The notes under the pieces are model-generated. The model worked only from the letters and a program-made list of their open reading frames with translations. It was not told the DNA's origin and did no database searches. From Acidimicrobiaceae bacterium (GTDB lineage: Bacteria > Actinomycetota > Acidimicrobiia > Acidimicrobiales > RAAP-2): a stretch of 14,988 nt of DNA. Both the position numbers and the translations under genes were made by a program. The stretch spans positions 1-14,988 of the forward strand of contig JAUTXB010000209.1 in assembly GCA_030838245.1 (NCBI GenBank), given 5' to 3'. Below, piece after piece: positions 6,640 to 13,389 of the stretch (position 1 is its first letter; each line of letters opens with the position of its first letter).

Positions 6640-7894
6640 GGGTGGGCGCCTGGTTGCGCCGCACCTCCTCGAACGGCTTGTCGCGGTCGGCGGCGTACTC
6701 CCGGGGCATGCCCAAGACCCGCTCGCTGATGATGTTGCGCTGCATCTCGTTACTTCCTCCCCCCAGGCTGCCCCCCTGGCGGATGAGGTACCGGATGCCG
6801 TAGCGACCACCGAGGTCGTCGCTCGCCCAGACCCCCGCCGCCGACCCGGCGATCTCCAATTCGATGTCGACGCGCCGCTCGTTGTTCACCGCCGCGTACA
6901 GGCGGGGGATGGAGCCGGCCGGTCCGGCGAAATGACCGGTCCGAAGGCCGGTGGTCACCCGACCGATCAGCTGCTGTTGGACGATCTCGCCCACGCGCGC
7001 CTCGGCCACCAGTTGGCGTACGTGACGATCGTCGTTCGTACCGATCGCCTGGGCCAGCTCCACTACATCGTTCTGCGGCCCGCTCCGGGTCCCCGGGCCG
7101 ATCCCGCTGGCGTACGGTGATCCGCCGCCGACAGCATCGCGCTCGTGGAACAACAGGCGGGAGGCAACCGTCCAGCCGTCGTTGACCTGACCGACGACGT
7201 CTGCCTCGGGGAGGGCAACGTCATCGAAGAACTCCTGGCAGAATTCGTTGCTGCCGTTGACCATCTCGATCTGCTGGAGCTCGATGTCCGGCTGATGGAT
7301 CTTGACGATGAACATGGTCAGGCCCCGGTGCTTGGTGGCCTGCCAGTCGGTGCGAGCCAGGCAGAGGGCGTAGTCGGCCCGGTAGGCACCCGTGCTCCAG
7401 ATCTTGGATCCGCTCAGGATCCAGACGTCGCCGTCCTTGTCGGCTCGGGTCACCAGACCGGCCAGGTCCGACCCGCCGGTTGGCTCGGAGAGAAACTGCA
7501 CCCAGATCTCGTCGCCGCGCAGGATGGCCGGCAGGTGACGGCGCTTTTGCTCCTCGGTCCCGAAGTCCAAGATGGTGGGGGCGCAGATGGTCAATGCCGG
7601 CGTGTTCAGTACGATCGGCATCTCGTAGGGCGCCGACTCCTCGGAGAAGGCCTGCTGGTGCTCGGGGCTCAGGCCTTGACCGCCGTACTCCTTCGGAAAG
7701 CAGATACCGGCGAATCCCCCGTCGAAGAGCATGCGCTGCAACTCTCGGGCTCGGACTCCATCGCTGTCGAGCTGTTCCTCGGCGTAGCGTGGGCCCGGCA
7801 GCGGCGGCATGTTCTCCTTCAGCCAGAGGCGTGCTCGCGTCCGGAAGGACTCGACATCCTCGGTGGACACGGCCGTAGTCGACGTGGTGGTCAC
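6632..7894 (-). CDS. Acyl-CoA dehydrogenase, catalytic-glutamate subunit of a probable two-gene pair
   Basis: A 420-residue FadE-like flavoprotein. Seen in order: an N-terminal helical domain with GFAGICFPKEYGGQGLS (60-76), a middle beta domain with WVQFLSEPTGGSDLAGL (131-147, flavin-facing) and SGSKIWSTGA (161-170), and a C-terminal helical domain. W241...LLFHER places E251 where isovaleryl-CoA dehydrogenase has its catalytic base; the medium-chain enzyme's glutamate position near the C-terminus (GGGSNEMQR) is glycine. The usual Q-x-hydrophobic-GG flavin motif is absent here (ASDDLGGRYG instead) but present in the neighbouring gene product. It would oxidise an acyl-CoA to the 2-enoyl-CoA, passing electrons to ETF. 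The GTG start at 7894 is supported by AGGAGGAG; the longer open frame upstream overlaps the partner gene. Ten bases separate it from the partner's stop, so translation is probably coupled. Confidence 0.93.
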   Translation of the reverse strand: MTTTSTTAVSTEDVESFRTRARLWLKENMPPLPGPRYAEEQLDSDGVRARELQRMLFDGGFAGICFPKEYGGQGLSPEHQQAFSEESAPYEMPIVLNTPALTICAPTILDFGTEEQKRRHLPAILRGDEIWVQFLSEPTGGSDLAGLVTRADKDGDVWILSGSKIWSTGAYRADYALCLARTDWQATKHRGLTMFIVKIHQPDIELQQIEMVNGSNEFCQEFFDDVALPEADVVGQVNDGWTVASRLLFHERDAVGGGSPYASGIGPGTRSGPQNDVVELAQAIGTNDDRHVRQLVAEARVGEIVQQQLIGRVTTGLRTGHFAGPAGSIPRLYAAVNNERRVDIELEIAGSAAGVWASDDLGGRYGIRYLIRQGGSLGGGSNEMQRNIISERVLGMPREYAADRDKPFEEVRRNQAPTRA

Positions 7895-7898
7895 TGTT

Positions 7899-7906
7899 CT
7901 CCTCCT
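7899..7906 (-). promoter_or_regulatory. Strong ribosome binding site AGGAGGAG overlapping the upstream stop codon
   Basis: AGGAGGAG lies five bases before the GTG at 7894 and shares bases with the TAG stop (7905-7907) of the preceding acyl-CoA dehydrogenase. It fixes the start of the downstream gene and implies that ribosomes finishing the first subunit re-initiate on the second, suiting a fixed subunit ratio. Confidence 0.8.
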
Positions 7907-9035
7907 ACAGACCGATGAGCGTGGCGATGCGCTCGCGATGATCAGGCGGCGCACCGAACAAGACCCGGTCCTGGGTAACGCGGCGAATGTACAGGTGCAG
8001 GTCATGGTCCCAGGTCACACCGATGCCACCGTGCATCTGGACGCAGTCCTGCAAGAGGGCGGGACCGTGGTCGCCGATATAGGACTTGGCCACGCTGGCC
8101 AGTTCGGCCGCGTTGTCTGCGTCGGCCTGGACCGCTCGTCCGGCGGCACCGGACGTGGCGTGGCTTGCCTCCAGCCACAGCTTCATGTCGGCGAAACGAT
8201 GCTTCAAGGCCTGGTACGAGGCGAGGGCGCGACCGAACGAGAACCGATCGAACGAGTACTCGACCGTGAAGGCGAACACCTGATCAATGGCTCCCACCAT
8301 CTCGGCGCACTGGATGACCAGGGCGAACTGGAGCTGACGCTCGATCTCGGCCGCCGCCCCGCCGACCTCCCCGACGACGGCCGACGACGGCACGGCTACG
8401 GCATCGAAGGTGACCCGGCCGAACCGCCTGACCAGGTCGAGGCTCTCGAGCGGTGTCACCGACACCCCGGGGCTATCGGCCGGGACAAGGAACTGGGTCA
8501 GGCCCTCTCCGGTACGCGCACTGACCAGAAAGAAGTCGGCCTGGGCCGCTGCCTCCACCGCCGTCTTCTCACCCTGGAGTACGAACCCGCCGTCCCCGGG
8601 CTCGGCCCGCAACTGCACCTCGGCCGGCGACCATGACCCGCCCGGTTCGGCCACGGCCCACGTGGCGATGGTGTCCCCGCTGAGCAGTCCGGCCACCACC
8701 TCATCGTGCTGGCCGGCGGCGCCCGGAGCACTCAGCGCCGCGGCCACGATGTTGGTGGGCAGCAGCGGGCCCGGAGAGACCAGCCGGCCCATCTCCTCGG
8801 CAATGAGCTGCAAGTCCATCACGCCCTCACCGGAGACACTTCCACCGCCGAGCTCCTCGGGAACGAGCATCGACGTCCAACCCAGCTCGGCACCGCGTCG
8901 CCACCAGGCTCGGTCGAAGCCGTCCGGGTTCTCTGCCGCCAATTCTCGCACCACGGTCAGCGGGGTCGAGGTCTCCAAGAACTTCCGGGTTGTCTCCCGG
9001 AACAACTGCTGGTCGTTCGTCAGCTCCAGCTCCAC
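7905..9035 (-). CDS. Acyl-CoA dehydrogenase, probable non-catalytic partner subunit
   Basis: A 376-residue protein with the acyl-CoA dehydrogenase fold: N-terminal helices (NDQQLFRETTRKFL; WRRGAELGWTSMLVPEELGG 46-64), a degenerate middle domain (AVAEPGGSW around 127-135), and a C-terminal domain with DRFSFGRALASYQALKHRFADM (263-284) and QMHGGIG (333-339), the motif that contacts the FAD diphosphate across the dimer. Both known catalytic-base positions appear lost: the isovaleryl-type position falls in LQFALVIQ (alanine) and the medium-chain-type position in VLFGAPP (glycine). This matches the partner subunits of the alpha2beta2 enzymes known from mycobacterial steroid side-chain degradation (ChsE families). 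GTG at 9035 with AGGAGGGA upstream is preferred over the longer frame to 9077. It is the first gene of the pair. Confidence 0.9.
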   Translation of the reverse strand: MELELTNDQQLFRETTRKFLETSTPLTVVRELAAENPDGFDRAWWRRGAELGWTSMLVPEELGGGSVSGEGVMDLQLIAEEMGRLVSPGPLLPTNIVAAALSAPGAAGQHDEVVAGLLSGDTIATWAVAEPGGSWSPAEVQLRAEPGDGGFVLQGEKTAVEAAAQADFFLVSARTGEGLTQFLVPADSPGVSVTPLESLDLVRRFGRVTFDAVAVPSSAVVGEVGGAAAEIERQLQFALVIQCAEMVGAIDQVFAFTVEYSFDRFSFGRALASYQALKHRFADMKLWLEASHATSGAAGRAVQADADNAAELASVAKSYIGDHGPALLQDCVQMHGGIGVTWDHDLHLYIRRVTQDRVLFGAPPDHRERIATLIGL

Positions 9036-9040
9036 AACGT

Positions 9041-9048
9041 TCCCTCCT
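9041..9048 (-). promoter_or_regulatory. Ribosome binding site AGGAGGGA that fixes the GTG start at 9035
   Basis: AGGAGGGA ends five bases before the GTG. It argues against the in-frame ATG at 9077, which would also overlap the predicted -10 box and has no ribosome site. Confidence 0.75.
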
Positions 9049-9064
9049 GTTGGCCCGGTGCGAA

Positions 9065-9092
9065 CAATAGATGACAAATACGTTCCTTCAAA
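9065..9092 (-). promoter_or_regulatory. Candidate promoter of the acyl-CoA dehydrogenase operon
   Basis: On the minus strand TTGAAG (plus 9087-9092), a 16-base spacer and TATTGT (9065-9070) resemble a sigma-70-type promoter. A start near 9058 would give a leader of roughly 22 bases containing the AGGAGGGA site. The spacer contains ATTTGTCA (plus 9073-9080), the motif shared with the binding-protein promoter region, so a repressor bound there would block polymerase. Confidence 0.5.
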
Positions 9093-9196
9093 TCACACGT
9101 TGGCCAGCACGACTTTCGTTCGTCCCCTGGCCCGTCGGCGAGACAGGGCGATCACCTGCGGCCCGTGGGGCCACCGTCTAACGTCACCGCACGGGC

Positions 9197-9203
9197 AAAG
9201 GAG
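9197..9203 (+). promoter_or_regulatory. Ribosome binding site AAAGGAG for the epimerase-like gene
   Basis: AAAGGAG lies seven bases before the ATG at 9211 and selects it over an in-frame GTG at 9205, which would be almost adjacent to the site. TAACGT at 9179-9184 may be the -10 box of the promoter, but I see no good -35. Confidence 0.65.
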
Positions 9204-9210
9204 CGTGGCC

Positions 9211-10140
9211 ATGCTGTCGGACGAAAAGATACTGATCACCGGGGCAGGAGGGCAGATCGGGTTGCCGCTGGCGGCATCGCTCGCCACCGACAACGAGGTC
9301 TGGGGGGTCGCCCGGTTCTCGCAGGCTGGCTCCCGGGAGCAACTCGAGTCGCACAACGTGCACGCTCATCGATGCGACCTGGCCGCCGGGGACTACAGCA
9401 CCCTTCCGACCGATTTCACCTACGTGATCCACTTCGCCGTCTTCCAGGGCGACGGCTACGACTACGACACCGCCATCCGTATGAACGCCGAGGGCACCGG
9501 CCTCTTGTTGCAACACGTGCGACGGGCCAAGGCGGCCCTGGTCATGTCCACCCAGTCGGTGTACAAGGTCCACGCCGACGCCGGCCATGTCTTCCCCGAG
9601 AGCGACGCGCTCGGGGACGCGTCGCCCCCCCACTCCCCCACCTATTCCGTGTCGAAGATCGCCGAGGAGGCCGTGGCTCGCACCTGCGCCCGCGCCTTTG
9701 ACCTTCCCATCACGATCGCCCGGATGAACGCCTCATACGGTCCCAACGGTGGCCTGCCGGCGTACCATCTCGACGCGGTGGTGGCCGGACAGCCGGTGGC
9801 CGCCCGGCACGACCCCGCCCCCTATTGCCCCATCCACCAGGACGATATCAACGCCCAGATCGGACCACTCCTGGAGGCGGCCAGCGTGCCCGCCACCATC
9901 GTCAACTGGGCCGGGGACGAGGTCGTAACCGTCCAGGAGTGGTCCGCCTACGTCGGCTCGCTGGTGGGTACCACCCCCCAGGTCAACGTGGAGCCGGTTC
10001 CGGGCACGAGCATCGGCGCCATCGCCGACGTCACCCGTCGGCGATCGATCACTGGCCCGTGCACGGTGCACTGGAAGGACGGCATGCGCGCTGCCCTGGC
10101 CGACCGTCATCCCGAGGTCGCCATCCGCCCGCAGTCCTGA
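9211..10140 (+). CDS. NAD(P)-dependent epimerase/dehydratase-type (extended SDR) protein
   Basis: A 309-residue extended SDR. ILITGAGGQIG (residues 7-17) is the GxxGxxG nucleotide-binding loop; DLAAGDY (56-62) and VIHFAV (72-77) follow the usual strands; STQSVY (113-118) supplies the active-site serine/threonine; Y145-x-x-x-K149 (YSVSK) is the catalytic pair; RMNASYGPNG and PIHQDDIN (207-214) match the later conserved segments of sugar-nucleotide epimerases and related enzymes. The family also includes 3-beta-hydroxysteroid dehydrogenases, lactone/aldehyde reductases and isoflavone reductases, so given the neighbours a catabolic reductase is as likely as a sugar epimerase. It stands alone on the plus strand, divergent from the acyl-CoA dehydrogenase operon, and its stop is six bases from the convergent SnoaL-like gene. 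Confidence 0.88.
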   Translation: MLSDEKILITGAGGQIGLPLAASLATDNEVWGVARFSQAGSREQLESHNVHAHRCDLAAGDYSTLPTDFTYVIHFAVFQGDGYDYDTAIRMNAEGTGLLLQHVRRAKAALVMSTQSVYKVHADAGHVFPESDALGDASPPHSPTYSVSKIAEEAVARTCARAFDLPITIARMNASYGPNGGLPAYHLDAVVAGQPVAARHDPAPYCPIHQDDINAQIGPLLEAASVPATIVNWAGDEVVTVQEWSAYVGSLVGTTPQVNVEPVPGTSIGAIADVTRRRSITGPCTVHWKDGMRAALADRHPEVAIRPQS

Positions 10141-10146
10141 CCGACC

Positions 10147-10557
10147 TCAGTCGACAGCGAGGGAACGGGCAGCGGGCAGCGGGTTGTAGTACTCGCGCTG
10201 TGCGCACACCAGGCCGTCTCGAAACCTGGCCACGGCGATGTAGCTGTTGGCGTATGGCTTGCCCGTCGTTGTCACCGACCCCACGCTCGTGTACTCCAGG
10301 ACCAGTTGGTCGGGATCGGCGCAGTCGTAGATCTGGGTGATGGCGAGCTCGAGCTGAAAGATGCCCAGCGCCGCCTTCAGATAGGCGCGCACGGTCTCCT
10401 TGCCCGACACGGTCTTGGGCGGGTCGGCGTAGGGGAGGTCGAGGACGAAGTCGTCAGTGCACAGTGCCAGCTGCCGGTCCACGTCGGCCTCGGACACGGC
10501 GGCCATCGAAGCCTCGATGGTGGCGCGGTTCTGGGCCCGGGTTTCCTCGTCGCTCAT
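10147..10557 (-). CDS. NTF2/SnoaL-fold protein (nuclear transport factor 2 family)
   Basis: A 136-residue cone-shaped alpha+beta barrel protein. The start MSDEETRAQNRATIEASM gives the opening helix, then DRQLALCTDDFVLDLPYADPPKTVSGKETVRAYL (strand, then the helix after a GK turn), LVLEYTSVGSVTTTGKPYANSYIAVARFRDG, and REYYNPLP at the end, which resembles PhzA/PhzB-like members. The family includes ketosteroid isomerases, polyketide cyclases, epoxide hydrolases and many proteins without a known activity, so I give no reaction. I chose ATG at 10557; the frame extends to 10659 but the added residues do not fit the fold. Upstream, TAGTGT lies eight bases before the ATG and no clear ribosome site exists, so it may be leaderless. 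It is divergent from the SDR at 10704. Confidence 0.85.
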   Translation of the reverse strand: MSDEETRAQNRATIEASMAAVSEADVDRQLALCTDDFVLDLPYADPPKTVSGKETVRAYLKAALGIFQLELAITQIYDCADPDQLVLEYTSVGSVTTTGKPYANSYIAVARFRDGLVCAQREYYNPLPAARSLAVD

Positions 10558-10565
10558 GGCCACCC

Positions 10566-10571
10566 ACACTA
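10566..10571 (-). promoter_or_regulatory. Possible -10 box TAGTGT of the SnoaL-like gene
   Basis: TAGTGT on the minus strand is followed by eight bases and the ATG at 10557. If functional, transcription would begin at or just before the start codon. The spacing is two bases longer than at the other two sites of this kind, so confidence is low. Confidence 0.3.
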
Positions 10572-10656
10572 GGAAACCTGGGCGGTCGCTGCCCGGAGAG
10601 GGGCTGGCGGTTCGGAAGGCACCATGGGAAGGGCACACGAGGAGTAGCACTGTCCT

Positions 10657-10669
10657 CACTGACTCAGTG
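10657..10669. promoter_or_regulatory. Palindrome CACTGA-C-TCAGTG in a divergent promoter region, candidate operator
   Basis: Two perfect six-base arms around one central base lie between the divergent SnoaL-like gene (start 10557) and SDR gene (start 10704). The site covers the -35 neighbourhood of the SDR's candidate -10 box at 10692, a position from which a regulator could act on one or both genes. Confidence 0.45.
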
Positions 10670-10691
10670 GGCGTCGGTGCGAAGTGATCGG

Positions 10692-10697
10692 TACAGT
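10692..10697 (+). promoter_or_regulatory. Candidate -10 box TACAGT placed for a leaderless transcript
   Basis: TACAGT is followed by six bases and then the ATG at 10704, so the expected transcription start falls on the A of the start codon. No Shine-Dalgarno sequence is visible upstream. Leaderless genes with TANNNT at this spacing are common in actinobacteria. Confidence 0.5.
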
Positions 10698-10703
10698 CGG
10701 CTC

Positions 10704-11552
10704 ATGGCAGACGACGACCAAACCCAGGGCGCGACACTCGACCTGGACGGGGCGGTGACCGTCGTCACCGGGGCCACTCGAGGCATCGGCAAGGAAGTGG
10801 CTGCGGCGGTGGGTCGGGCCGGCGCACGGGTCGTCCTCGTCGGACGGACCGACCAGCACACGCCCCAGGCCAAGCTCCCGGGCACGCTCGAGGAGGTCGC
10901 CGGCCAGTTGGCCGACGAGGGCATCGAAGCCCGTACCGTCCAGGCGGACCTCAGTGATGCCGACGCCACCCAGCGGGTCGTCCGCGACACCCTGGCGTGG
11001 TACGGGCGTTGCGACGTGCTGATCAACAACGCCGCCTTCACGTCCAACGGCCCGATGTTCGAGATCCCCTGGCGCCGCTGGCAGACGGCCTTCCGCCTCC
11101 AGGTGGTGGCGCCCCTCCAGCTCTGCCAGGGGTTCGTACCCGGGATGCTCGAGTGCGGCACCGGTCGGGTCATCAATGTCAGCTCGGGCGCCTCACAGGC
11201 GCTGACCCCCAATTTGGCCCTGTACTCGGTGAGCAAGCTGGCCATGGAGCACTGGGGCGAGTACCTCCATCTCGAAGCGGGCGGCCACGGCGTCTCCTTC
11301 AACACCCTGCGGATCGATCGCCTGGTCGGAACGGAAGGCTTCCACTACGTGCTCGAGACCCAAGGCGAGGAGATCGCCACCGCAGGCAACGGCATGGCCA
11401 GTGTCATGACCTCGGCCCAGGCGGCCGAGCACTTCTTGTGGATGTTGGCCCAACCGGCCGAATGGAGCGGACACACCGTCGGGTTCGAGGACATCACCGC
11501 TCTGGGAGGTCCCCCGACTCCGACCCGACCCGTCACCGCCCAGCTGCCCTGA
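10704..11552 (+). CDS. Short-chain dehydrogenase/reductase with a PGTLEE-type insertion
   Basis: A 282-residue SDR. TGATRGIG (22-29) binds the dinucleotide; VGRTDQHTPQAKLPGTLEEV (46-65) carries the insertion after the second strand seen in a subgroup that resembles hydroxysteroid dehydrogenase-like proteins; the arginine R48 in that turn favours NADP(H). NNAA (108-111), S151, Y164 and K168 (YSVSK) complete the active site. The C-terminal part (SAQAAEHFLWMLAQPAEWSGHTVGFED) is unlike the usual FabG ending and lacks the GG terminal motif. ATG at 10704 is preferred; a GTG at 10677 in frame has no ribosome site. It probably heads a two-gene unit with the thioesterase-like gene 40 bases downstream. 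Confidence 0.9.
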   Translation: MADDDQTQGATLDLDGAVTVVTGATRGIGKEVAAAVGRAGARVVLVGRTDQHTPQAKLPGTLEEVAGQLADEGIEARTVQADLSDADATQRVVRDTLAWYGRCDVLINNAAFTSNGPMFEIPWRRWQTAFRLQVVAPLQLCQGFVPGMLECGTGRVINVSSGASQALTPNLALYSVSKLAMEHWGEYLHLEAGGHGVSFNTLRIDRLVGTEGFHYVLETQGEEIATAGNGMASVMTSAQAAEHFLWMLAQPAEWSGHTVGFEDITALGGPPTPTRPVTAQLP

Positions 11553-11592
11553 GCGCTTGCGCCTTCCCGATCCCGACTGGGACACTCACCGG

Positions 11593-12483
11593 ATGTGCCC
11601 GGCCCAGCTTCCGAGCGAAGAGCGCGCCCTCTTCGTGCCCGACGGGGGCCGCTTCGTCCCCACTCCCCTCAGCGGAGGTCCGTGGTCCCCCAAGCACCAG
11701 TTCGGCGGGTCGGCCGCCGCCTTGATGGCCACCGTGATCGAGGACATTCCCACGCTCGTGCCCCAACAGGTGGTCCGGCTGACCGTCGACTTGATGCACC
11801 CGGTCCCGGTCCAACCGGTCACCGTCGAGGCCCGGGTGGTCCGTGAGGGAAAGCGCATCCAACTGATCGAGGCGGCCATCGTGTTCGAGGGAACCGAGGT
11901 GGCCCGGTGCTCCGCCCTGCGCATGCGGGTGGGAGATCTCGGGGACCTTCCCGTCGACCAGGGGGAACCACAGATAGGACCGCCGACCGGTGCCAGCCGG
12001 CCCGAGGGTCCCTATGACAGGAGCGACCCGCCTGGCGTGGCCGGCGCCACCCATTTCACCTTCGAGAACCCCGACGGCTTCTTCGTCGATCCCACCTGGA
12101 TACGCATGCGGGTGCCGGTGGTGGCCGGGCGTCCGACCAGGCCGCTGGCGCGCTTGGCCTTCTTCGCCGACTTTGCCAGCGGCATCGGCCATCCCCGCTC
12201 ACTCCCGGTCACCGGGATCAACGCCGACATCACCCTCAACATCGTGCGCTATCCGACCGACGAGTGGCTGTGCCTCACCGGGACGGGGTGGACCAGCCCC
12301 CAAGGAATCGGCCTGTCCCAAGCGTCCATCTCCGACAGCCAGGGGGTGGCCGCCTCGGTCTCGCTCTCCCGTCTGGTCGACCGCACCACCCCTCCCTCGA
12401 GCGCGGTGATCCCTCGAGGCAAGCGCTTCGACGGGAAGCGCACGCCGCGACCCAGCGTCGACGCGGCCGACAGTCCTGCGTAG
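11593..12483 (+). CDS. Acyl-CoA thioesterase-like protein, double hotdog fold
   Basis: A 296-residue protein resembling the tandem-hotdog thioesterase family (4HBT_3/TesB-like). The first module has FVPTPLSGGPWSPKHQFGGSAAALMATVIED, with the GG-SAAALM helix entry typical of hotdogs, followed by strands VRLTVDLMHPVPVQPVTVEARVVREGKRIQLIEAAIVFEG. A linker rich in Pro, Gly and Asp (about 115-155) leads to the second module with WIRMRVPVV, PLARLAFFADFASGIG and INADITLNIVRYPTDEWLCL. Such enzymes hydrolyse acyl-CoA; some family members only bind. The start is uncertain: ATG 11593 has only a weak site, and the frame is open from TTG 11557, four bases after the SDR stop. It would release a free acid or recycle CoA in this cluster. 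Confidence 0.8.
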   Translation: MCPAQLPSEERALFVPDGGRFVPTPLSGGPWSPKHQFGGSAAALMATVIEDIPTLVPQQVVRLTVDLMHPVPVQPVTVEARVVREGKRIQLIEAAIVFEGTEVARCSALRMRVGDLGDLPVDQGEPQIGPPTGASRPEGPYDRSDPPGVAGATHFTFENPDGFFVDPTWIRMRVPVVAGRPTRPLARLAFFADFASGIGHPRSLPVTGINADITLNIVRYPTDEWLCLTGTGWTSPQGIGLSQASISDSQGVAASVSLSRLVDRTTPPSSAVIPRGKRFDGKRTPRPSVDAADSPA

Positions 12484-12497
12484 TCGGGCACCCCGAC
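12483..12497. terminator. GTCGGG-CAC-CCCGAC hairpin between convergent genes
   Basis: A six-pair stem with a three-base loop begins on the last base of the thioesterase-like gene's stop codon, in the 53-base gap before the convergent SDR's stop. There is no U tract on either strand. A second possible pairing, ACGACG (12499-12504) with CGTCGT (12526-12531), lies in the same gap. A two-way terminator is plausible but unproven. Confidence 0.35.
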
Positions 12498-12536
12498 AAC
12501 GACGGTCGGACCCGAATCGGCCCTTCGTCGTCCCAC

Positions 12537-13370
12537 TCAGTCGGGGATCGGATGGGGTCGGCCGTGCTCGTCGGTCAACCCGTAGTCGGCTCCGAGCTCG
12601 GCCACCCAGAACCGACCGCCGGTGCGGTTCATCACCCCGTCGTCGGTAGCCAGGGCGACCACGGCGCGGCCCGAGTACCGCGGCGTCTCCAACAGGTCGA
12701 GGTCACCGAAGGTCTCGGACAGCGCGCTGCCGCTGGCCGACGAGGCATCGATGTTCTCCGTCCGGGTGACATTGGGCCAGATGGAAATGACAGCCACCCC
12801 GTCGGCTCGGAGGTCTTCGGCCATGTCCCTGGTCATCTTGTCCAGGGCCGCCTTGCCCACGCCGTAGGGCACGTTGTACAGGAACCGTTCGGCCGCCCGA
12901 CCCGAGACGTTGACGATCAGCCCGCGTTCGGACGCCAGCAGCATGGGTGCGGCATGCACGGCGGCGACGTACGCCGAACGGGTCCCGACATCGACCACCT
13001 GGCGCCAGGTGTCAACGGGCAGCTCCCAGAACCGCTGTCCGATGGATGCGGCGAACTCGTGTGCGTTGAACACGCTGTTGACGAGGATGTCCAAGGATCC
13101 ATGTTGGCTGTTGACGACGGCGAACAACGCAGCCACGTCGGCGTCGTCGGTGAAGTCGCACCGGATGGGGGTGGCTGAGCCTCCCGCCGCGCAGATCTCG
13201 GCTGCCGTCCCCTCCAGCGAGCCAGGTTGTCCGTCCGCCCGGGGGCCAAGGGTCCGGCCGCACACCACCACGTGCGCGCCAGCCGCACCCAGCTCCAGTG
13301 CGATTCCCTTGCCGATGCCGCGGCTGGCTCCGGCCACCACCGCCACTGTTCCCTGCAGTCCATCTGCCAT
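12537..13370 (-). CDS. DHRS1-like short-chain dehydrogenase/reductase
   Basis: A 277-residue SDR. AGASRGIG (13-20) is the nucleotide loop; CGRTLGPRADGQPGSLEGTA (37-56) contains R39, favouring NADP(H), and the PGSLE insertion; CDFTDDADV (71-79) follows. The catalytic set is S146, Y159 and K163 in NVPYGVGKAALDKM. The usual NNAG is altered to NSVF after LDILV (around 98-101). The segments YVAAVHAAPML and YNVPYGVGKAA resemble the DHRS1-like branch, whose animal members reduce steroid and xenobiotic ketones. Start ATG at 13370 has GGGGAGGA upstream. Nineteen bases separate it from the stop of the SnoaL-like gene, so the two are probably cotranscribed. The substrate here is unknown. Confidence 0.9.
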   Translation of the reverse strand: MADGLQGTVAVVAGASRGIGKGIALELGAAGAHVVVCGRTLGPRADGQPGSLEGTAAEICAAGGSATPIRCDFTDDADVAALFAVVNSQHGSLDILVNSVFNAHEFAASIGQRFWELPVDTWRQVVDVGTRSAYVAAVHAAPMLLASERGLIVNVSGRAAERFLYNVPYGVGKAALDKMTRDMAEDLRADGVAVISIWPNVTRTENIDASSASGSALSETFGDLDLLETPRYSGRAVVALATDDGVMNRTGGRFWVAELGADYGLTDEHGRPHPIPD

Positions 13371-13375
13371 GGTCG

Positions 13376-13383
13376 TCCTCCCC
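13376..13383 (-). promoter_or_regulatory. Ribosome binding site GGGGAGGA for the DHRS1-like SDR
   Basis: GGGGAGGA ends five bases before the ATG at 13370 and selects it over the longer open frame reaching 13523, which runs across the SnoaL-like gene in another frame. Confidence 0.7.
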
Positions 13384-13389
13384 GGCCTA

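Noticed and set aside
7145..8636. Plus-strand open frames of 257 and 275 residues inside the acyl-CoA dehydrogenase pair.
   Set aside because: Antisense frames lacking any fold signature; the minus-strand genes show clear acyl-CoA dehydrogenase motifs throughout.
9036..9077. ATG at 9077 as the start of the first acyl-CoA dehydrogenase.
   Set aside because: No ribosome site, overlaps the predicted -10 box, and AGGAGGGA marks GTG at 9035.
8410..9210. Extension of the epimerase-like gene to 8410, giving 576 residues.
   Set aside because: The added part is antisense to the acyl-CoA dehydrogenase gene; the GAGGQIG loop sits at its expected place only if the protein starts at 9211, where AAAGGAG is present.
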